A stretch of 22,710 nucleotides of DNA from Kiritimatiellia bacterium. Lineage in GTDB: Bacteria > Verrucomicrobiota > Kiritimatiellia > RFP12 > UBA1067. Position 1 is the first letter of the stretch. The number at the start of each line of letters is the position of its first letter. The translations under genes were made by a program, and so were the position numbers. Shown piece by piece: positions 7,930-13,966 of this stretch. A model generated the notes under the pieces. It searched no databases and was not told where the DNA came from. It was given only the letters and a program-made list of their open reading frames with translations. The stretch is from the NCBI GenBank assembly GCA_017405115.1, contig JAFRBA010000132.1, forward strand, positions 1 to 22,710, given 5' to 3'.

Positions 7930-9920
7930 CGCATAACGCCGCGCCACTTGAAGAAGGTTGTCCCTGTATCCTGCCGACAGGCTTCCTCGAACGCGTTTTG
8001 CAGTTTCGCGTCACTTGTCTTGGCGATGGCGTCAGAGAGAGCCCGTTTCACTGTCGCAAAGTAAGGATTCTGCAACTCCATGCCATTCAGTTTTGGCAGA
8101 ATCTTCATTTCAATCTGATCAGAAACCGCCTCGCGATAGTTACCAGGGTAGTTCAGCACATAGAGCTTCATCGCCTGATCAACACGGAATCCGTAGGCTC
8201 TGCCCGCACCGTCAAGAGCTTCGCCAACTGGAAGAAGCGTGTCGTGCAGGAATCTCATGTCTTCTCGCCCGTCTGTGGCCGTTGCCAACGAAACGCACCA
8301 TTTGTCCCAAACGTTGGCCGAAAGGCGCCGCTTGCCATTTTCCCATTCGTCCACGAAGCCACTCTTGTCAGGCTCGCGTTGCGTTCCTACCGTTGCGTTT
8401 GCAAGAATACCCGGCCTCCCGAACCGTAAGACGTTTGACCGGTCTATGACCTTGTCGGAAAGCATCTGGGTGCTTTCGTCCTCGTTCATCGTCCCGACAA
8501 AGAGCGTGTGCGGCGATACGAAGAGGCGACGCATTGCCTTTACATCGTCTGCCGCGTTGCACTCCAACTCGATTTCCGCCTTGCGCCGTTCGTCATGTTT
8601 ATCCGCATTGATGCCATTTCTCGTCTCCAGCTTGCTCAGGAGGTCGGAGAAGTAGTATTCAACGCGAGCGATGTTCATTTCGTCTAGCAAGACCAAGTTA
8701 AGCGGCAATCCGCCGCTCTTCCACTTTTCCTCTGCCGCAGGGTTGTTATAGATGTCGAATTGCCAGAGAAGACGCGCCAATTCCGTCGCCTTATAGCGCC
8801 CCTCCATATAATTGTAGAAGCCGAAAAGGTCTTGCGGGCTGTCCCAGCGGGGCTGCACTGGAACAGAAAGGAAGTTCGCGCCGAGTGCCGCTGAGTAGAG
8901 TTCCGGCAAAAGGCTCTTGCCAGTCCCCGATATGCCCGCCAGAACGACAAGAGGCGTGTGCGTCGCGCACTTGAGACCCGTGTGGAAGGCGCGAATGGCA
9001 CGCTCGTCAAACACGAATCCGTGAGGTTCAAGGCTATTTGTGAAATCTTCAAGCCACTTCTTTTCGTCAACCTCCTCAGCGGCCTTGCGAAGAGTTGCTT
9101 CGTTCACGACAGGAGCATCAAGGTTCTTCCACTTTTCAGCCTGCTCTTTGCGCCGATTCGCCAATTCGGCAATAACCTCACGGGCAACATTAGCCTCGCC
9201 CTTCAGGGCGGAGACTTCGCCTCGCATCTTGCCGACTTCTTCGGTAATACGCTCGAGTTCGTCTTTCTTCGAGGCGATTTGTCCGTTCAACCGTTCAAGT
9301 TCGCCTTTAGCTTCTGCGACTTTTTCGCAAAGGTTCCGTAGCTCCGTTTCGAGTTTTTCCTTTTCCGCTTTGGCCGATTCTACTTCCTTGTCTATTTCGG
9401 CTTTTTCAGCGCGGAGACGCGGAACCTGGACTGTCAGTTCGCCGTTCTCCTTGCGTAAGTCCTCAATCGACTTCTCTGCCTCTACAGCTTTCTTTTCAAG
9501 TTCCACCAATTGTTGCTGACGTTCAGAAATCTGTCGTTTCAAATCTTCAAGCTGAACCTTGGCACGTTCAAACTCTTCACGAATAGCCGCAAGTAGCTTC
9601 TGGGTGGTTTCGATTTCTTCTTTCGCCTTCTCAAGCCACTCTTCCGCCTGCTTGCCACGTTCTATTTTCAATTCTGCTTCTACAACTTTAGGCTGGAGGT
9701 CCCTTAACTTTTGTTCCTTTTCGAGGATTTCCTTTTGCAATCTAGCAATGACATCCTCCAAAGTCTTAATCGTCTGCAATCGTGGCGCAAGGTCTTTTGC
9801 CTTGATGTAGTAGCGGAGCGATAACAAGAAAATTACTGCAAGCCCGATTACGAGAGACATTCCAACGATGTAAACGACGAACGGATCAAGCACCATTGTC
9901 GCAAAGAACTGATTTGTCAT
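7926..9920 (-). CDS. McrB-like AAA+ GTPase with N-terminal membrane segment and long coiled coil (CnuB-like)
   Basis: The 664-residue protein starts at ATG 9920, overlapping the previous stop as ATGA, with AGGAG upstream. Residues 14-35 form one hydrophobic helix (VVYIVGMSLVIGLAVIFLL), so the protein is probably membrane-anchored. Residues 45-265 are a continuous heptad-rich coiled coil. The AAA+ domain follows: Walker A GISGTGKS (329-336), the McrB-typical VQPRWDSPQDLFGFYN (355-370), Walker B LVLLDEMNIARVEYYFSDLL (409-428), and a GTPase signature that reads MNEDES (478-483) where classical McrB has MNTxDR. That one-residue-shorter N-x-D form is, from memory, described for divergent McrB branches. 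Its expected role is a ring-forming GTPase that activates the McrC-like partner encoded next. It lacks a classical N-terminal DNA-recognition domain, so target sensing must come from the coiled coil or partners. Confidence 0.88.
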   Translation of the reverse strand: MTNQFFATMVLDPFVVYIVGMSLVIGLAVIFLLSLRYYIKAKDLAPRLQTIKTLEDVIARLQKEILEKEQKLRDLQPKVVEAELKIERGKQAEEWLEKAKEEIETTQKLLAAIREEFERAKVQLEDLKRQISERQQQLVELEKKAVEAEKSIEDLRKENGELTVQVPRLRAEKAEIDKEVESAKAEKEKLETELRNLCEKVAEAKGELERLNGQIASKKDELERITEEVGKMRGEVSALKGEANVAREVIAELANRRKEQAEKWKNLDAPVVNEATLRKAAEEVDEKKWLEDFTNSLEPHGFVFDERAIRAFHTGLKCATHTPLVVLAGISGTGKSLLPELYSAALGANFLSVPVQPRWDSPQDLFGFYNYMEGRYKATELARLLWQFDIYNNPAAEEKWKSGGLPLNLVLLDEMNIARVEYYFSDLLSKLETRNGINADKHDERRKAEIELECNAADDVKAMRRLFVSPHTLFVGTMNEDESTQMLSDKVIDRSNVLRFGRPGILANATVGTQREPDKSGFVDEWENGKRRLSANVWDKWCVSLATATDGREDMRFLHDTLLPVGEALDGAGRAYGFRVDQAMKLYVLNYPGNYREAVSDQIEMKILPKLNGMELQNPYFATVKRALSDAIAKTSDAKLQNAFEEACRQDTGTTFFKWRGVMR

Positions 9921-11356
9921 TTCGTTTCTCCTTTCGTCTGATCGCCATCAGCTTTCTTTTGCTCCGCTTTCGAGACCTCTTTCTTAAGAGCGCTCAGACG
10001 TTTTTCCATTTCAGCAATCTGTGCCTCAATCTCCGGCTTGCGTTCCTTTAATCTCTTCTCGGCAAGTTCCTTTTCGGAAACTGCCTTGTCGCGCAACGAC
10101 TCCGCTTCGCGCTTACTGTCAAGTGCTTCATTTTTATCCTTCTCGCATCGCGCCGTCTCTGAAGAGATTCTTTTATGTTCACGTTCTGCCGTCTCTGTCT
10201 GCCGCGCAATCTCAGTCAGTCGCATGTTTGCCAATTCGATTTTGTTAGAAATGCTCTGCAATTCAATACGAGCCGATTGCATCGTTGCTTTTTGTACTTC
10301 TATTGTCCCCTTGATTTGTTCAAGTTTTATTACGGCATTGTTTGTGGCATTAGCCATCTTTTCCAGTTCGCCTCTCATTTGCTCCAGCTTGTTTTCTGCA
10401 ACTTCGTATTCGTCTTGCGCGTTGTCACGCTTCCTCTCGGCATCCTTTAGCGCCTTAGCTGCATCATCCCTTGCCGTTTCCGCAATCTTCCGCTCTGACG
10501 TCTTCGTCACGATGTCCGTGCGAAGGTCAGATAGAGTTGCGTTAGCAGTTGTCAGCGCATTCGAGGCGGTTTGAAGTTCAGCAGCAAGTGCTACCAATCG
10601 GCCCCTGCCAATCTTCTCTTCATTACGTAAGGCAGACAAAAAGAGCGCTGCGTTATTAGTGGATGATTCAAGTTTCTGCAACTCATTCTGCAACGAAACT
10701 TTCTCCGTTTCAATTCGTGACAGTTCCGATTTCGCGGCTCCGATCTTACCATTCCATTCATTAAAAGTGTCTTGCGCCTCACGCGCAAGACGCATTACCT
10801 TGTCTCGCTCATCTCTAGCTCTGGCGAGGGCATTGCTAGTGGATTCGTATTGCCGCGACATGTCCGCAAGAGATTCTTTCGCTTTCATCAATCGCTGCAA
10901 CTCCGAATTTTGAGTCTGAATTGCACTTGCCAATTCGTTTGTCGTTGCGTCGAATCTCTCCTTAAAACCTTTTATGAGAGTTGCGAAGTCTTGCTTCTTT
11001 CTAGTAAGCTCTTCTTCAAGTTCTCTATTGCGTTTCTTGAAAGATTCTTCATTGGCAGTCTGCTTCCGTGAAAACTCATCCGCTGCTGCAAGTATCCGTT
11101 TCTGGCTTTCGCGTTCCGTTTCAGCACACCGCGCCTTTATGTCAGAAAGTTCCTGCATCCTTTCGGCTTTAGTTGCCGTGAAATTAAAATACTCCGTGTA
11201 TAACCAATGAAACGCTGCAAACGCCAAGACCATAACAGCAACCATGCCAATGACGAATACCGCCACAACCAATTTCTTCGGCTTACTCAACGGATCGAAT
11301 AATTGCAAGTCTTTGGTCTCGCCGTTCTTTGTCTGCACTTCAACTTCATTTGCCAT
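9917..11356 (-). CDS. Membrane-anchored long coiled-coil protein, first gene of the CoCoNuT-like operon
   Basis: I choose ATG 11356 (479 residues) because AGGAGG lies 6 bases upstream; an in-frame TTG at 11374 would overlap that ribosome site. Residues 1-27 are polar, residues 29-51 form one transmembrane helix (LVVAVFVIGMVAVMVLAFAAFH), and residues 65 to about 475 are almost entirely coiled coil rich in Glu, Lys, Ala, Gln and Asn. No enzymatic motif is visible. The architecture (short tail, single helix, very long coil) copies the N-terminal half of the McrB-like protein encoded next, and the stop overlaps that gene's start (ATGA), so the two probably assemble through their coils at the membrane. 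CoCoNuT loci are known for coiled-coil proteins of this kind, but I cannot assign a family name. A structural or phage-sensing role is inference. Confidence 0.8.
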   Translation of the reverse strand: MANEVEVQTKNGETKDLQLFDPLSKPKKLVVAVFVIGMVAVMVLAFAAFHWLYTEYFNFTATKAERMQELSDIKARCAETERESQKRILAAADEFSRKQTANEESFKKRNRELEEELTRKKQDFATLIKGFKERFDATTNELASAIQTQNSELQRLMKAKESLADMSRQYESTSNALARARDERDKVMRLAREAQDTFNEWNGKIGAAKSELSRIETEKVSLQNELQKLESSTNNAALFLSALRNEEKIGRGRLVALAAELQTASNALTTANATLSDLRTDIVTKTSERKIAETARDDAAKALKDAERKRDNAQDEYEVAENKLEQMRGELEKMANATNNAVIKLEQIKGTIEVQKATMQSARIELQSISNKIELANMRLTEIARQTETAEREHKRISSETARCEKDKNEALDSKREAESLRDKAVSEKELAEKRLKERKPEIEAQIAEMEKRLSALKKEVSKAEQKKADGDQTKGETK

Positions 11357-11361
11357 TCGCT

Positions 11362-11398
11362 TACCTCCTGTCAACTATTATAGCTGATCCTCTTATAC
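11362..11398 (-). promoter_or_regulatory. Promoter and ribosome site of the five-gene operon
   Basis: On the minus strand TTTGGTATAA (-10-like GTATAA at 11398-11393) and TATAAT (11382-11377) precede AGGAGG (centred near 11366) and the ATG at 11356. Either box could serve as -10. The TATAAT would give a leader of only about 14 bases, GTATAA one of about 30. No convincing -35 is seen. The TTTGGTATA string is shared with the two promoters upstream in the island. The first box overlaps the end of the restriction-gene remnant. Confidence 0.45.
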
Positions 11399-11596
11399 CA
11401 AATCATCTACAACACTCGTGACTCTCGCAGCATTACACTCCTGTGCGACATAGCCATCCGTCGCCCAGATGAGATTGCGGCCCGTCGATCGGTCCTTCAG
11501 CAGAACCGCAAGCACCTCTTCTGGAACGTTCCATTCCAGGATGTCGCGGTCGAGGTCGCCAATGTCTTTCGCTTCGGATTGCATCAGTTTTTCCAC
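11393..11596 (-). pseudogene. N-terminal remnant of a DNA modification or restriction gene
   Basis: The frame (GTG 11596 or ATG 11584) encodes 67 residues. The conserved-looking part, DRDILEWNVPEEVLAVLLKD followed by RSTGRNLIWATDGY, is what I remember from the N-terminus of large restriction/modification-type proteins, where it continues for hundreds of residues. Here the frame ends after 17 further unrelated residues (VAQECNAARVTSVVDDL...). The catalytic parts are absent. It lies between the DUF4276 gene and the coiled-coil gene. Thirty-one bases of it recur at 13844-13874 with one mismatch. I infer a deletion scar from a lost restriction module. It may be transcribed as a leader. Confidence 0.55.
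11518..11548 (-). repeat. 31-bp repeat, copy 1 (includes TGGAACGTTCCA palindrome)
   Basis: The sequence matches 13844-13874 at 30 of 31 positions. It contains the 12-bp palindrome TGGAACGTTCCA and encodes RDILEWNVPE in both copies. This copy sits upstream of the coiled-coil/McrB operon. Confidence 0.85.
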
Positions 11597-11618
11597 GGTG
11601 ACAACGGTTTCGATTCTT

Positions 11619-12296
11619 TCATGACTCCCTGTTGCACCCCAACCGCGTGAGCCAGTCGTCGAAATTTGGATTGGCCGCGCGCATTTGGTCGATGCCGATT
11701 CTGCCGGCGATGGCGATTCCCTGAACCGTTTTCATGTAACGCTCGTTCGTCCAGACCTCAAGATGCCGAGAGGGTATCTTGTCGGGACGGGTGTTGATCT
11801 TCTCTGGCGAACCGTATTCCTGTAGCACGTGATTGACAGCGGCAATATCCACTCCCAATGATGCAGCAAGAACCCCCGCGTCGCTGAAGAGCAACGCCTC
11901 GAATTCGTGTACGGCCATGAACGGCACAAAGCGGTCGGCAACGTTGATCGCAGGCAGGGCGCCGCACAACTCCTCCATTGCCGCATCGTTCAGGCGCTTT
12001 GCGATCTCTGCGGGCGACAACCCCTGCGTAGACCTGACTTCTTCCAGTTTCGGCCAAGCTGCGAGTCCGTAGTAGTCAACGAACGTTCCCACGCGCGTGT
12101 CGCTGCGCTGCTTGAGGAAATTGCCCACGCAGGTCTTCACGCGTTCGAAGCGGACATCCCCGCCTTTCCCGCCCCTCTTCGGCACTTGGGTGGGATGAAG
12201 GTAGATCCCCTGCATGGCGCAATAAGGGGCAAGCACATGTTCCACGAAAAGCTGTTCGGTCAAGCCCTCGACGACAAGATAGACCTCGCTATTCAT
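11619..12296 (-). CDS. DUF4276-family TOPRIM-like protein
   Basis: The 225-residue protein starts at ATG 12296, 8 bp inside the end of the ATPase gene, with GGGAGG upstream. The N-terminus EVYLVVEGLTEQLFVEHVLA (4-23) is the TOPRIM-like start of DUF4276, with E10 as the likely metal ligand. RVGTFVDYYGL (68-78) holds D74, and FMAVHEFEALLF (126-137) holds the conserved H-E-F-E. The length fits the family. No membrane or secretion signal is seen. TOPRIM folds of this kind act as metal-dependent nucleases in OLD and PARIS-type systems. The pairing with an AAA_21 ATPase is a recurrent two-gene cassette in bacterial genomes. I infer an effector nuclease held or activated by the ATPase; its substrate is unknown. 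It differs from PARIS itself, whose TOPRIM partner is DUF4435. Confidence 0.82.
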   Translation of the reverse strand: MNSEVYLVVEGLTEQLFVEHVLAPYCAMQGIYLHPTQVPKRGGKGGDVRFERVKTCVGNFLKQRSDTRVGTFVDYYGLAAWPKLEEVRSTQGLSPAEIAKRLNDAAMEELCGALPAINVADRFVPFMAVHEFEALLFSDAGVLAASLGVDIAAVNHVLQEYGSPEKINTRPDKIPSRHLEVWTNERYMKTVQGIAIAGRIGIDQMRAANPNFDDWLTRLGCNRES

Positions 12297-13404
12297 GTAC
12301 GGGACCTCCCTCGATGACATTGCGAGCCCACAGCTCGCCCAAGGTGAAATCCTCCAGCCAAGCGGCGTAGTCCTTCTCGTCCAGGCGCTCAAACGCTGTC
12401 GCGCCGTCCTTGCGCTTCGCGACGACGATGTCGCCGACCGCAAACTGGTCGACAAGAAGAGGTGACTGGGTGGCCACGACCACCTGCGTCCGTGCCGACG
12501 CGGCCTTGATCAAGTCCGCAAGGATCGCAATCGCCTGCGGGTGAAGACCAAGCTCCGGCTCGTCGATCACGATCGTTGACGGCGGCCTTGGTTGCAGCAA
12601 GGCCGTAGCGAGGCAGATGAACCTGATCGCGCCGTCAGAAAGGTGGTAAGGTTGGAACGGATAATCGGTGCCCTTCTGCGTCCAGGTGAGCTTCACCTTC
12701 TCCGCCGGGCCGAAACGGACAGGGGTGAGCGCGAAGTCGTCGAAGAACGGCATGACGAGCCGCACGGCGGCCACGATCTCGCGGTAGCTCTTGATGCCCT
12801 CAGGCCCATCCTCGCGCAACGCCTTCAGGAACGGGGCAATGTTCGCCGCGTCCTCGCGCAGATAGGCGCAATCCTCCACGATCTCGCTCTGTCGCATCGG
12901 CGAACGCTCGCTCGTGTCGTGGAAATGGTACACGACCCAACCAGAAATCGCATAATATACATAATGTCCAACACCAGGACCTCTTCCGTAATATCTGGAA
13001 GTGTCATCCTTCTCATCTGCCAGACAACTCTCTTTAGACCCTGAATTAAACACAGTCCATCCATAAGTCTCATATCCCCTTCGCTCGGCAATAGTAAAAG
13101 TTTCATCTGCTGTTGGCGTCAATGTGAAACCATAAGAATTCTTGCCGAACTCGAATTCCGCCTCGATGGACTTTGTCGCTTTCAAACCGTTATGCAGAAA
13201 CGCCGCCGCGCCACCATGCGTGGCGATGAAGTCCTGGAGGTCTTTCCGCACCATTTTCCGCACCATGCGGAACATCTGCACGAAATTGCTTTTCCCCGCG
13301 CCGTTCGCGCCAACGACGATATTGATGTCACCAAGCGAAAAGTTGCTCAAGTCCCTTATGGACTTGAACCCCTTTATGGTCAATCTGTCAATTTTCTTTC
13401 GCAT
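12289..13404 (-). CDS. AAA_21-type (SMC/ABC-like) ATPase, partner of DUF4276
   Basis: I choose ATG 13404 (371 residues) because GAGG stands 7 bases upstream; a TTG two codons earlier is less well placed. DRLTIKGFKSIRDLSNFSL is the usual start of RecF/OLD-like ATPases. Walker A is GANGAGKS (32-39). The ABC-type signature is HLSDGAIRFICLATALLQ, Walker B STIVIDEPELGLHP, followed by the switch region VVVATQSPLLVDQF. A variable insert lies between. It forms an overlapping operon with the DUF4276 gene. Such ATPases dimerise on ATP and sense a phage-derived trigger in PARIS-like systems; that role here is inference. Its promoter lies directly after the stop of the small upstream gene. Confidence 0.87.
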   Translation of the reverse strand: MRKKIDRLTIKGFKSIRDLSNFSLGDINIVVGANGAGKSNFVQMFRMVRKMVRKDLQDFIATHGGAAAFLHNGLKATKSIEAEFEFGKNSYGFTLTPTADETFTIAERRGYETYGWTVFNSGSKESCLADEKDDTSRYYGRGPGVGHYVYYAISGWVVYHFHDTSERSPMRQSEIVEDCAYLREDAANIAPFLKALREDGPEGIKSYREIVAAVRLVMPFFDDFALTPVRFGPAEKVKLTWTQKGTDYPFQPYHLSDGAIRFICLATALLQPRPPSTIVIDEPELGLHPQAIAILADLIKAASARTQVVVATQSPLLVDQFAVGDIVVAKRKDGATAFERLDEKDYAAWLEDFTLGELWARNVIEGGPVHE

Positions 13405-13480
13405 TTCCAAACCTCATGTTTACGGCTTGCACCATCTGGTACGACTTCTGCGGTTTTCTTCCTCATTTTCCTGACGGCAA

Positions 13481-13517
13481 TAGTATACCAAAACACGGGC
13501 ATCATGTGGGTACTTCA
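13481..13517 (-). promoter_or_regulatory. 37-bp promoter element before the ATPase/DUF4276 pair
   Basis: The element starts at the stop codon of the small upstream gene (TGA 13517-13515) and ends in TTTGGTATACTA, an extended -10 (TGGTATACT; TATACT at 13487-13482). It shares 28 of 37 bases, without gaps, with 13930-13966. A CCCAC block lies about where the -35 should be. The expected start of transcription is about 70 bases before the ATPase ATG. Confidence 0.6.
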
Positions 13518-13808
13518 AGCACGCTGGCTTTTGTCGCAATGCCCTTTCCGCTGTCCGCCCATCGAATGATATTCCTCGATCAGCCGCGCGACTTCCGCGT
13601 GCGTGATCTCACCCCGAATGTTTCGCTTGGCCGTATCAATCAAGAACTGCGACACGCTCAAAAGATCGACATCCTGCAAGCCGATGGCGAGGCTCCAATT
13701 GCTCGCCCGCTGCCGGACCTCTGGGTCGGGGTCGTCTTTGAACTCGGCAAAGATATCCCTTGCGGCTTTAGGCGCACGTACAGTTTTATCCTGTCTTGCC
13801 ATACTCAA
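13515..13808 (-). CDS. Small protein with VbhA-antitoxin-like C-terminus
   Basis: The 97-residue protein most likely starts at TTG 13808, since GGAGG stands exactly 6 bases upstream; the ATG at 13802 is 12 bases away. The N-terminal third is basic, then acidic (DIFAEFKDDPDPEVRQRASN). Residues about 50-85, with LLSVSQFLIDTAKRNIRGEI and then THAEVARLIEEYH, resemble the short antitoxin motif of VbhA-type Fic antitoxins (a helix, GEI[ST], then a second helix). No Fic toxin is present in the window, so it is either an orphan antitoxin or a regulator that has kept the fold. It lies between two defence pairs, and the next promoter begins at its stop codon. Family assignment is by eye and tentative. 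Confidence 0.6.
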   Translation of the reverse strand: MSMARQDKTVRAPKAARDIFAEFKDDPDPEVRQRASNWSLAIGLQDVDLLSVSQFLIDTAKRNIRGEITHAEVARLIEEYHSMGGQRKGHCDKSQRA

Positions 13809-13823
13809 ACTCTTTCCTCCCTT

Positions 13824-13907
13824 TCAAATGACATGCACACACACTTCTGGAACGTTCCATTCCAGAATGTCGCGCTTTAACGCGCTATCTGTCGATTTGC
13901 CTCTCAT
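13824..13907 (-). other. 27-codon leader frame containing the restriction-gene remnant motif
   Basis: A short frame (ATG 13907 to TGA 13824) encodes MRGKSTDSALK then RDILEWNVPE and a brief unrelated tail. It repeats the N-terminal motif of the remnant at 11393-11596. It sits between promoter 13930-13966 and the small antitoxin-like gene. It is either a scar or a leader peptide; no strong ribosome site is visible. Confidence 0.4.
13844..13874 (-). repeat. 31-bp repeat, copy 2
   Basis: Matches 11518-11548 with one mismatch and includes the palindrome TGGAACGTTCCA. This copy lies in the leader of the small antitoxin-like gene. Confidence 0.85.
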
Positions 13908-13929
13908 TCGTCATTCGCTCTCTGGGGAG

Positions 13930-13966
13930 TAGTATACCAAATTGCGGGTAGAAGGTGGGACCTTCA
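13930..13966 (-). promoter_or_regulatory. 37-bp promoter element before the small antitoxin-like gene, with hairpin
   Basis: It begins at the protease stop codon (TGA 13966-13964) and ends in TTTGGTATACTA (TATACT at 13936-13931), an extended -10. The left part forms a perfect short hairpin, GAAGGT-CCC-ACCTTC, with no following T-run, so it is not a classic terminator. It shares 28 of 37 positions with 13481-13517. Confidence 0.6.

Noticed and set aside
11619..13404. PARIS (AriA/AriB) or Gabija assignment for the ATPase/TOPRIM pair
   Set aside because: The partner is DUF4276-like, not DUF4435, and there is no UvrD-like helicase, so only the general logic is shared.
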